From Marivivens sp. LCG002 (lineage in GTDB: Bacteria; Pseudomonadota; Alphaproteobacteria; Rhodobacterales; Rhodobacteraceae), in contig NZ_CP127165.1 of NCBI RefSeq assembly GCF_030264275.1, forward strand, positions 2,468,001-2,532,000: 64,000 nucleotides of DNA, read 5' to 3'. The notes under the pieces were generated by a model that made no database searches, was not told where the DNA came from, and saw only the letters and a program-made list of their open reading frames with translations. A program made the translations under genes and the position numbers. Positions 57,720 to 64,000 of this stretch are shown in pieces. Numbering within the stretch: the stretch's first letter is position 1; each line of letters starts with the position of its first letter.

Positions 57720-57806
57720 TGCGTGTCCCAGCGTGTTGGATCAAATGTGGCACCAAACTCCCTTTTTTCGAAGAAGAGAGCAAGGACCCCCGAGATGCAC
57801 AAGGGG

Positions 57807-57834
57807 TTGACTCTTGCCCCCGACCCACTTAATT
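57807..57834 (+). promoter_or_regulatory. Putative promoter for ffh
   Basis: TTGACT (57807-57812) with a 16-base spacer and TTAATT (57829-57834), about 150 bases before the ffh start. A dyad CCGGAAG (57847-57853) with CTTCCGG (57861-57867) lies 12 bases downstream, within the leader. The remaining gap 57720-57987 shows no gene. Confidence 0.4.
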
Positions 57835-57987
57835 CGCGCACGATATCCGGAAGCATTGATCTTCCGGTCCTCGCCTATATGCGGGGATCGCCGTCCACCA
57901 GCGTGTTACGCCCGTGGGCGCGATTGTGTTTTGAGCGGTCGGTTCCTAGGTATCGGCTATAGGTGTTGGTCAAGGAGGGCCGAAGGC

Positions 57988-59499
57988 ATGTTTGAAAATC
58001 TATCCGAACGCCTTTCTGGTGTATTCGACAAGCTCACCAAGCAAGGTGCGCTGAGCGAAGACGACGTCAAGACCGCCCTTCGTGAAGTGCGTGTCGCGCT
58101 GCTCGAGGCCGATGTCTCGCTCCCCGTCGCACGCGATTTCGTCAAAGCGGTTCAGGAAAAGTCCACAGGCCAAGCCGTCACCAAGTCGATCACGCCCGGC
58201 CAGCAAGTCGTCAAGATCGTGCATGACGAGCTTGTTGCGGTTCTGACAGGTGCCGAAGATCCGGGTGCGTTGAAGATCGACAACCCGCCTGCTCCGATTC
58301 TCATGGTCGGTCTTCAGGGTTCGGGTAAAACCACCACGACCGCCAAGCTCGCCAAGCGTCTGAAAGAGCGCGAAGGCAAGCGCGTTCTCATGGCTTCGCT
58401 CGACGTCAACCGTCCTGCCGCTATGGAACAGCTCCAGATCCTCGGCGCCCAGATCGGTGTCGACACGCTCCCCATCGTAAAAGGCGAAGACCCCGTCGCC
58501 ATCGCAAAGCGCGCCAAGACCCAAGCAAGCCTTGGCGGCTATGACGTTTACATGCTCGACACTGCGGGTCGCCTTCACATCGACGAAGAGTTGATCAAAC
58601 AGGCGGCCGACGTCCGCGACGTTGTCAACCCGCGCGAAACGCTCCTTGTCGTTGACGGTCTGACGGGTCAGGACGCGGTGAACGTGGCAACCGAATTCGA
58701 CGCCAAGATCGGCGTTTCGGGCGTTGTCCTTACCCGTATGGACGGTGACGGGCGTGGCGGTGCTGCCCTTTCGATGCGGGCGATCACGGGCAAACCCATC
58801 CGTTTCGTCGGTCTGGGCGAAAAGATGGACGCGATCGAGACCTTCGAGCCCGAGCGCATCGCAAGCCGCATTCTCGGCATGGGCGACATCGTCGCTCTGG
58901 TCGAAAAGGCCCAAGCCACCATCGAGGCCGAACAGGCCGAGCGCATGATCAAGCGGTTCCAGAAGGGCCGCTTCAACATGAACGATCTCAAGATGCAGCT
59001 CGAGCAGATGCTCAAGATGGGCGGCATGGAGAGCCTCATGGGCATGATGCCCGGCATGGCGAAAATGTCCAAGCAAGTGCAGGACGCAGGCTTCAACGAC
59101 CAGATGCTTCGCCGCCAGATCGCCCTTATCAATTCGATGACCAAGATCGAGCGCGCCAACCCCGACCTGATGCAGGCCAGCCGCAAGAAGCGTGTTGCCA
59201 AAGGCGCAGGCCTTGAAGTGTCGGAACTGAACAAGCTGCTCAAGCAGCAAAAGCAGATGGCCGACGTCATGAAGAAGATGGGTAAAATGGGCAAAGGCGG
59301 CGCGCTCAAACAAGCCGTGAAACAGATGTTCGGCAAAGGCGGCATGCCCGAGGGGATGCCCGACATGAGCGATCCCAAAGCCATGGAAGCCGCCGCCAAA
59401 GCGCTCGGCGGCCAATTCCCCGGCGGCAAGCTCCCCGGCCTTGGCGGTCTCGGTGGTTTGCCTGGTGGTCTTTCGGGTCTGATGGGAAAGAAAAAGTAA
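57988..59499 (+). CDS. ffh: Signal recognition particle protein Ffh
   Basis: A 503-residue SRP54 homologue: N domain (1-85), G domain with GLQGSGKTTTTAKLAK, DTAGRLHID, TRMDGDGRGG and GLGEKMD, and a Met-rich M domain (about 320-440) with SKQVQDAGFNDQML and KMGGMESLMGMMPG. A long Gly/Pro/Lys-rich C-terminal tail ends the chain. The start at 57988 has AAGGAGGG about 11 bases upstream. It starts the ffh-GNAT-GNAT-aroQ-rpsP run. Confidence 0.97.
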   Translation: MFENLSERLSGVFDKLTKQGALSEDDVKTALREVRVALLEADVSLPVARDFVKAVQEKSTGQAVTKSITPGQQVVKIVHDELVAVLTGAEDPGALKIDNPPAPILMVGLQGSGKTTTTAKLAKRLKEREGKRVLMASLDVNRPAAMEQLQILGAQIGVDTLPIVKGEDPVAIAKRAKTQASLGGYDVYMLDTAGRLHIDEELIKQAADVRDVVNPRETLLVVDGLTGQDAVNVATEFDAKIGVSGVVLTRMDGDGRGGAALSMRAITGKPIRFVGLGEKMDAIETFEPERIASRILGMGDIVALVEKAQATIEAEQAERMIKRFQKGRFNMNDLKMQLEQMLKMGGMESLMGMMPGMAKMSKQVQDAGFNDQMLRRQIALINSMTKIERANPDLMQASRKKRVAKGAGLEVSELNKLLKQQKQMADVMKKMGKMGKGGALKQAVKQMFGKGGMPEGMPDMSDPKAMEAAAKALGGQFPGGKLPGLGGLGGLPGGLSGLMGKKK

Positions 59500-59502
59500 C
59501 CG

Positions 59503-60018
59503 ATGCTCACCTCTCTCGAAACCGAGCGCCTCATCCTGCGCAAGCCGAACGTTTCGGACGTTGATGCCGCCGTGGCATTCTTTACGTCCGAACGTGCCGC
59601 TGGTGTGGGTGGCCCCCTGACCAAGGGTCAGGCGTGGCGTGCGCTCGCAGGAGAGATCGGACACTGGGACATGCGCGGCTATGGCATGTGGACCGTCACC
59701 CGCAAAGGCGACGACACCGCCCTCGCGATGATCGGACCGTGGTTCCCGAACGATTGGCCCGAGACCGAGATCGGCTGGATGGTCTGGGACCCTAGCGTTG
59801 AAGGCACGGGCATTGCCACCGAAGCCGCACGCGCCGCCATCGACGATGCCTTCTCCCGTCTGGGCTGGGACACCGCCGTTTCCTATGTCGGCGTCGGCAA
59901 CACCCGTTCGGCCCGCCTTGCCGAAAAACTCGGCGCGGTTCTGGACAAAGACGCAAAGCAACCCGAAGGCAAAGACGTTTGGGTCTATCGCCATCCGAAA
60001 CCGGAGTATCTGAAATGA
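59503..60018 (+). CDS. GNAT family N-acetyltransferase (RimJ/RimL type)
   Basis: A 171-residue acetyltransferase starting ETERLILRKPNVSD, with a conserved NTRSARLAEKLGAVL segment that ends the fold. It starts 3 bases after the ffh stop. It shares clear similarity with the next gene (NTRxxRLAEKLGAVLD), so the two are a tandem duplication. RimJ/RimL-type members acetylate N-termini of ribosomal proteins; here the substrate is unknown, though the neighbours ffh and rpsP would fit. Confidence 0.9.
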   Translation: MLTSLETERLILRKPNVSDVDAAVAFFTSERAAGVGGPLTKGQAWRALAGEIGHWDMRGYGMWTVTRKGDDTALAMIGPWFPNDWPETEIGWMVWDPSVEGTGIATEAARAAIDDAFSRLGWDTAVSYVGVGNTRSARLAEKLGAVLDKDAKQPEGKDVWVYRHPKPEYLK

Positions 60019-60584
60019 GCCGAGCTTGGGAATCCGCACCCGAAGGTCAAGCCGCCGTGGCGACCGACCGTATCCGTGGCTCGCTCCCGCGGATCGTTCT
60101 GGAGCGCGTGACGCTTCGTGCCCCGCGCATCACGGATTTCGAGGACTATGCCAAGATCGTCTGCACCGAGCGCGGTAAATACGTCGATGGCCCGATGAGC
60201 CGCGACCAAGCGTGGCTCGACTTCAACCAGCTTATTGCGGGCTGGGTCCTTCGCGGCGCAGGTCTTTGGACCGTGGAGCGTAACGAAGACCTCGAAACGC
60301 TCGGCTTCGTGATGTTGGACCATGAATTCGGCGATCCCGAACCCGAGGTCGGCTTTCTCTTTCTCGAAGAGTTCGAAGGTCAGGGCTATGCGTTCGAGGC
60401 CACACGTTCGGCCCGCAACAACGCCTTCAATGCCCTGAGCTGGCCCACTCTGGTTAGCTATATCCACCCCGAGAACACCCGCGCGATCCGTCTAGCTGAA
60501 AAGCTTGGTGCCGTGCTTGACGAAACTGCTGGTCACGATGGCTGTCTGGCCTATCGCTACCCGCGCGAACTCCCCAACGCCTGA
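60015..60584 (+). CDS. GNAT family N-acetyltransferase, second copy
   Basis: A 189-residue acetyltransferase homologous to the preceding one but with an N-terminal extension of about 30 residues (AWESAPEGQAAVATDRIRG). Conserved parts: RIVLERVTLRAPRITD and NTRAIRLAEKLGAVLD. The start at 60015 overlaps the first copy's stop (ATGA). It is followed 6 bases later by the chorismate mutase gene. Confidence 0.9.
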   Translation: MSRAWESAPEGQAAVATDRIRGSLPRIVLERVTLRAPRITDFEDYAKIVCTERGKYVDGPMSRDQAWLDFNQLIAGWVLRGAGLWTVERNEDLETLGFVMLDHEFGDPEPEVGFLFLEEFEGQGYAFEATRSARNNAFNALSWPTLVSYIHPENTRAIRLAEKLGAVLDETAGHDGCLAYRYPRELPNA

Positions 60585-60590
60585 GAGGAC

Positions 60591-60890
60591 ATGATGACTG
60601 ACGCCGTTACCCGCGCCGCACAATTGCTCAAAGGCCACCGCGAGAGCATCGACCGACTGGACGCCATTTTGGTGTTCACTCTGGCCGAGCGTTTCAAGCA
60701 CACCCAAGCCGTCGGCCGTCTCAAGGCCGAACACGAATTGCCGCCGTCCGATCCGATCCGCGAAGAAGCCCAGATCGCACGGCTCACCGATCTTGCAACC
60801 CAGGCCGACCTCGACCCTGAGTTTGCTAAGAAATTCCTGAATTTCATCATTCAGGAAGTCATCAAACACCACGAACAACACCAATCGTAA
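60591..60890 (+). CDS. Chorismate mutase (AroQ class)
   Basis: A 99-residue all-helical chorismate mutase of the PchB/AroQ type, making prephenate for phenylalanine and tyrosine. Conserved residues: RESIDRLDAILVFTLAERF, then KAEHELPPSDPIREE and FLNFIIQEVIKHHE. Its position between ffh and rpsP is typical of Rhodobacteraceae. The start is one of two adjacent ATG codons (60591 or 60594). Confidence 0.93.
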   Translation: MMTDAVTRAAQLLKGHRESIDRLDAILVFTLAERFKHTQAVGRLKAEHELPPSDPIREEAQIARLTDLATQADLDPEFAKKFLNFIIQEVIKHHEQHQS

Positions 60891-60938
60891 GGACAGGCCC
60901 AGCCCGTCCGCACCCTGCCATCCAAAGGAGAAACTCAA

Positions 60939-61289
60939 ATGGCTATGAAAATCCGTCTCGCCCGTGGCGGCTCCAAAAAGCGCCCCTTCTACTCGATCGT
61001 TGCTGCTGACTCGCGCATGCCGCGCGATGGTCGCTTCATCGAGAAGCTCGGCACCTACAACCCGCTCATCGCAAAAGACAGCGAAGACCGCGTAAAGTTC
61101 GACGCAGAGCGCGTTCAGTTCTGGCTCGGCAAAGGCGCTCAGCCGACCGACCGCGTTGCACGCTTCCTCGAAGCTGCTGGTCTTGTTGCAAAAACCACCC
61201 GCAACAACCCCAACAAAGCCGTTCCGGGCAAAGCCGCTCAGGATCGCGCCGCTGCCAAGGCTGCAAAAGCTGCTGAAAGCGCTGAATAA
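60939..61289 (+). CDS. rpsP: 30S ribosomal protein S16
   Basis: A 116-residue S16 with the family start [23 protein letters not shown] and a lysine/alanine-rich tail typical of alphaproteobacteria. It has an AAAGGAGAAA ribosome site 9 bases upstream. It is followed by a 13-bp hairpin, a 47-residue ORF and rimM, rather than directly by rimM. Confidence 0.97.
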   Translation: MAMKIRLARGGSKKRPFYSIVAADSRMPRDGRFIEKLGTYNPLIAKDSEDRVKFDAERVQFWLGKGAQPTDRVARFLEAAGLVAKTTRNNPNKAVPGKAAQDRAAAKAAKAAESAE

Positions 61290-61298
61290 TATTGCGCC

Positions 61299-61329
61299 GG
61301 TTGTCCGGATGATTACCATCCGGACAACC
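61299..61329 (+). other. Perfect 13-bp RNA hairpin between rpsP and rimM
   Basis: GGTTGTCCGGATG (61299-61311) pairs without mismatch with CATCCGGACAACC (61317-61329) around an ATTAC loop. No T run follows (ACCCCCAAG), so it is not a simple terminator. It begins 9 bases after the rpsP stop and could stabilise the rpsP message or lower the expression of rimM and trmD. Confidence 0.8.
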
Positions 61330-61350
61330 ACCCCCAAGCGAGGCTTTCAC

Positions 61351-61494
61351 ATGATCTGGCTGTTTCGCAAACTCCTCATTCCCATTGCCGCATTCGGATG
61401 CGGAATGTGGTATCAACACGGACTGGCCACACAGGCCTGCCTTGACGCCCAAGGCATCTGGTCCGCAGGCGTTTGCCAAGGAGCAAGACCATGA
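61351..61494 (+). CDS. Small membrane protein coupled to rimM, function unknown
   Basis: A 47-residue ORF (start [16 protein letters not shown]) with one N-terminal hydrophobic helix (residues about 5-19) and two cysteines in the C-terminal half (ACLDAQG, GVCQG), giving a short extracytoplasmic tail if exported. Its stop overlaps the rimM start in ATGA (61491-61494), typical of real coupled genes. An upstream in-frame ATG at 61309 lies in the hairpin and is less likely. There is no strong ribosome site (AAGCGAGG about 10 bases upstream). Confidence 0.6.
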   Translation: MIWLFRKLLIPIAAFGCGMWYQHGLATQACLDAQGIWSAGVCQGARP

Positions 61495-62018
61495 CCGCAA
61501 ACTCCCCCACGGATCGCGTTGTCGTAGGCGCGTTTGGCGGCGCGTTCGGCGTTCATGGCGAAACCCGTCTCAAATCATTCTGTGCCGATCCTCTGGCGAT
61601 CGCGGACTATGCCCCGCTTTACACCGAAGATGGCCGCAGCTTTCCAACGATCGTTCTTACGGGTCAGACGGGCAATGCTCTTGTCGCACGCGTGCATGGT
61701 GTCGTCACAAAAGAAGACGCCGATGCGCTCAAGGGGCAAAACCTCTTTGCCGACCGTGACCGCCTTCCGTCGCTGCCTGATGACGAGTTCTATCATGCCG
61801 ACCTGATCGGCCTTGAGGTCTTTGACGCGGGCGGGGCTCTTCTCGGCACCGTCAAAGCCGTGCAGAACCACGGCGCAACAGACCTGCTCGAGATTTACAA
61901 GGCGGGGTATAAATCCACTGTGCTCTTGCCCTTTACCCTGCAGATCGTGCCGACCGTGGACCTGACGGCGGGCCGCATCATCGCAGATCCGCCCGAGGGT
62001 CTTTTCCCTGATGCCTGA
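61491..62018 (+). CDS. rimM: 16S rRNA processing protein RimM
   Basis: A 175-residue RimM, needed for maturation of the 30S head. N-terminal RimM domain ([21 protein letters not shown]) and C-terminal PRC-barrel domain ([24 protein letters not shown]...[14 protein letters not shown] in part). The start at 61491 (MTANSPTD) overlaps the small ORF. The stop overlaps the next ORF by 8 bases. It is in the conserved rpsP-rimM-trmD order. Confidence 0.95.
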   Translation: MTANSPTDRVVVGAFGGAFGVHGETRLKSFCADPLAIADYAPLYTEDGRSFPTIVLTGQTGNALVARVHGVVTKEDADALKGQNLFADRDRLPSLPDDEFYHADLIGLEVFDAGGALLGTVKAVQNHGATDLLEIYKAGYKSTVLLPFTLQIVPTVDLTAGRIIADPPEGLFPDA

Positions 62019-62763
62019 TCGCGCGGAGATCGTTCTCCATATCGGTTTTCATGAAACCGGGCACAGCGCCGTTCAACGTTTTGTTTACAAGAACGCGGAT
62101 AAATTCCCGCAATCGCGGTTCCTCTTTGCCGATGCGCTCGGAGATGTGCCGCGTTTCGCGCGCGACTATGCCAAGACCCGCAACCCCATCGCGCTCGGGG
62201 ATTTGATCGAGACGCTGCAAGCCGCCCTACCCAATGACGGGAGCTTTATCCTCAGCGCCGAGGACCTTTCGGGCGCGGTTCCGGGAACGCCTCAGGTGCG
62301 GGACTACGCCGCGCTGCTGTCTCTTCTGCCGACCTATATCGAGCTGTTGACCGAGCTTTACCCAAGCGCCCATCTGCGCGTTCTGATGACCGAGCGCCAA
62401 GCCGAGGACTGGCTCTTTGCGGTCTATCGCAGCCTGCTTGTCCAATATCGGATCCGCCTGACCTTTGCCGAGTTCCAAGCCGCCCATTTCGACGCAAGCC
62501 AACACGCCGAGATTACGGGCGTTCTGGCCGATCTCATCCATCCTGTGCCGTTCGCACGAATCGAGTTCGACACGCTGAACGATCACCCCCTCGGGATTGG
62601 CGGTGGCCTGCTCGAAGCGCTTGGCTTCGACGTGGACGGCTGCGCGCCGGTGCCCCAAGAAGAGCCGCCCGCAATGGTCTGGCACGAATGCCTCCGTCTC
62701 AACCGAAGCACGCTCTCCAATCCCGAGGTGCGCAGCGCCAAAGAGGCGCTCGTCAAAGCCTAG
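62011..62763 (+). CDS. Degenerate sulfotransferase-like protein between rimM and trmD
   Basis: A 250-residue protein. The N terminus [20 protein letters not shown] resembles the PAPS loop of bacterial sulfotransferases (usually LHIGxxKTGTTxLQ), but the Lys and the Thr pair are replaced by Glu and His-Ser. The following [10 protein letters not shown] and the [23 protein letters not shown] segments also match that fold. It is therefore probably inactive as a sulfotransferase or has another role. It overlaps rimM by 8 bases and precedes trmD by 35 bases. Confidence 0.7.
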   Translation: MPDRAEIVLHIGFHETGHSAVQRFVYKNADKFPQSRFLFADALGDVPRFARDYAKTRNPIALGDLIETLQAALPNDGSFILSAEDLSGAVPGTPQVRDYAALLSLLPTYIELLTELYPSAHLRVLMTERQAEDWLFAVYRSLLVQYRIRLTFAEFQAAHFDASQHAEITGVLADLIHPVPFARIEFDTLNDHPLGIGGGLLEALGFDVDGCAPVPQEEPPAMVWHECLRLNRSTLSNPEVRSAKEALVKA

Positions 62764-62798
62764 TTCCCCTGCCCGCTCGTATGCCCTAAGAGGCTCTC

Positions 62799-63596
62799 AT
62801 GACCGATACCGAGAACACACCCAAATCCTATGGCCGCAAGGCGATGAGCGTCTCGCTCAAGCCGCGCGAATTGATGACCGAAGACCCGCTCCTTGCCCGC
62901 GCTTGGACGGCCCAGATCATCACGCTCGTCCCCCAAGCCTTTCCCGGCATTCTGGGCGAAAGCCTCACGGGCAAGGCGCTTCGTGACGGGGTGTGGCAAC
63001 TCAAGACCATCGACCTTCGGACCCATGGCGTCGGCAAGCACAAGAACGTGGACGACACGCCCGCAGGCGGCGGCGCGGGGATGGTGCTGCGGCCCGACGT
63101 GCTCGACAGCGCGATTCAGGAAGCGGGGCGGACGGCCCGCGGGAACATGCCCCTCATCTACCTCAGCCCGCGCGGCAAAAGGTTCGACCAAGCCATGGCG
63201 CGCGAATGGGCGGGCTATAACGGCGTCACGCTCCTATGTGGCCGTTTCGAAGGCGTGGATCAGCGGGTGCTCGACGCCTATCGCATCGAAGAGGTCTCGC
63301 TCGGGGATTTCGTGATGACAGGCGGCGAGATCGCGGCCATGGCCATGCTCGACGCGACCGTCCGTCTTCTTCCGGGTGTCTTGGGCAACGCCGAGAGCAT
63401 CGAGGAAGAGAGCCATTCAAGCGGACTTCTCGAACACCCCCAATACACCCGCCCCGCAGACTGGCGCGGCCTTCCCATCCCCGAGGTCCTCATGTCGGGC
63501 CACCACGCCAACATCGAGAAATGGCGCAAGGAGCAGGCAGAGGCGATCACGAAGGAGCGACGGCCTGATATGTGGGAGAGGTATTGGGGGATTTAA
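62799..63596 (+). CDS. trmD: tRNA (guanine-N1)-methyltransferase TrmD
   Basis: A 265-residue enzyme that methylates G37 of tRNAs. The knotted SAM-binding site appears as IYLSPRGKRFDQ, LLCGRFEGVDQR and EVSLGDFVMTGGE; the C-terminal domain has HPQYTRPADWRG and VLMSGHHANIEKWR. An N-terminal extension of about 30 residues precedes the conserved WTAQIITLVPQAFPG. The stop overlaps the stop of the convergent nuclease gene in TTAA. Confidence 0.96.
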   Translation: MTDTENTPKSYGRKAMSVSLKPRELMTEDPLLARAWTAQIITLVPQAFPGILGESLTGKALRDGVWQLKTIDLRTHGVGKHKNVDDTPAGGGAGMVLRPDVLDSAIQEAGRTARGNMPLIYLSPRGKRFDQAMAREWAGYNGVTLLCGRFEGVDQRVLDAYRIEEVSLGDFVMTGGEIAAMAMLDATVRLLPGVLGNAESIEEESHSSGLLEHPQYTRPADWRGLPIPEVLMSGHHANIEKWRKEQAEAITKERRPDMWERYWGI

Positions 63597-64000
63597 GAAT
63601 CCATCCGCAACTTTCCACGCTGCCGCGCTTCGCAGCGCCATAGCTTCTTGCGAACATCCGCGGGCTCAAATTTGCGATAGATGCCTCCAGAAAACTTCGG
63701 CCAATCGAGCGCCAAGCCCAACTTGACCATCTCCTCTGAAAGATCTCTTCCATCAGGAAGGTAGCACTTGGCAACAATTCGTTCGTATGTTCGATCTTCG
63801 GTAAGCACTGCCTTGATTTTCTGGCCCTTGCAAAGCTGCAGCAGCTTACTTTTTGCTAGTTTGCCGTAAGGATGCTCCAATTCGGGAGCATCAATTCCGA
63901 ACAATCGAATGGGTTGTATTCCAATACGGATGGTATCGCCGTCAACAACGTAACAATTGCCTTCAAGAACCGAAAAAGACTCCTCAACGTCCAAGACGGT
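63593..64000 (-). CDS. Thermonuclease (SNase) family protein, probably cut by the window edge
   Basis: At least 133 residues of a staphylococcal nuclease-like domain: DGDTIRIG, RLFGIDAPELEHPYG and ERIVAKCYLPDGRDLSEEMVKLGLA, which hold the catalytic Arg-Glu-Arg set. The reading frame is open to the window end without an ATG, the first candidate being a TTG at 63994, so the true start and any signal peptide are likely outside. Members degrade DNA or RNA with Ca2+. It is convergent with trmD. Confidence 0.85.
   Translation of the reverse strand, partial: TVLDVEESFSVLEGNCYVVDGDTIRIGIQPIRLFGIDAPELEHPYGKLAKSKLLQLCKGQKIKAVLTEDRTYERIVAKCYLPDGRDLSEEMVKLGLALDWPKFSGGIYRKFEPADVRKKLWRCEARQRGKLRMDS

Noticed and set aside
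58000-60039. 679-residue open frame opposite ffh and the first GNAT gene
   Set aside because: Same cause: high third-position GC of the true genes leaves the opposite frame open. No domain signature is seen.

Overview
The window looks like a chromosomal segment of a GC-rich alphaproteobacterium, most likely family Rhodobacteraceae. Three things support this: the hydrogenase cluster hupTUV-hypF-hupSLC-hupDFGHJK-hypAB-hupR-hypCDE has the order known from Rhodobacter capsulatus; the F0 genes atpI-B-E-B'-F stand apart from any F1 genes, with duplicated b and b' subunits; and the housekeeping runs rpmH-rnpA-yidD-ttcA, yidC-engB-argB and ffh-aroQ-rpsP-rimM-trmD are typical of the family. The genus cannot be named from the sequence alone.

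Layout. 1-4.0 kb (minus strand): a probable sugar or polyol catabolic locus with an SDR dehydrogenase, a split transketolase and an Ldh-family dehydrogenase; two palindromic candidate operators lie in its gaps and a terminator at its end. 4.0-23.3 kb (minus): a complete Ni-Fe uptake hydrogenase system. It comprises H2 sensor HupUV with kinase HupT, maturation factor HypF, structural genes hupS, hupL and hupC with a small His-rich membrane protein inserted between hupL and hupC, a terminator, then accessory genes hupD to hupK, hypA, hypB, the regulator HupR and hypC to hypE. Almost every junction is an overlap of 1-8 bases or a gap of a few bases. 23.3-26.4 kb (minus): an arsenate-resistance operon (ArsR-ArsC fusion, GAPDH, ArsJ) ending only 49 bases before hupT. 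26.6-31.1 kb (plus): ilvD, a GAF-Fis regulator without an AAA+ domain, and an aldehyde dehydrogenase with a perfect inverted repeat between the last two. 31.2-33.9 kb (minus): a two-partner-secretion type outer-membrane transporter followed after 10 bases by a secreted protein made of ten 17-residue repeats. 34-43.7 kb: a lipoprotein, tRNA-Arg(ACG), a histidine kinase, a flavin disulfide reductase with a TVP38 membrane protein, then rpmH-rnpA-yidD-ttcA, an EAL protein and yidC. 43.8-53.7 kb: engB-argB-ferredoxin-SixA, HIT protein, a glycosyltransferase and sulfotransferase pair, adenosine kinase-nth, an Ada-like methyltransferase, an OmpA lipoprotein and a FadR-type regulator. 53.7-56.3 kb: F0 ATP synthase. 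56.5-64 kb: ArsR and LysR regulators, then ffh, two GNATs, aroQ, rpsP, a small ORF, rimM, a sulfotransferase-like ORF, trmD and a nuclease cut by the window edge.

How the parts work together. HupUV senses H2 and acts through HupT on HupR, which controls the HupSL enzyme; HupC passes its electrons to quinone; the Hyp and Hup accessory proteins build the Ni-Fe(CN)2CO centre. HupR has lost the GAFTGA loop and the Walker B acids, so it probably does not work as a sigma-54 remodelling ATPase. In the arsenic operon GAPDH would make 1-arseno-3-phosphoglycerate, which ArsJ exports. The part that looks least described is the transporter plus repeat-protein pair at 31.2-33.9 kb; other candidates are the 66-residue protein inside the hup structural operon and the 47-residue ORF coupled to rimM behind a perfect 13-bp hairpin.
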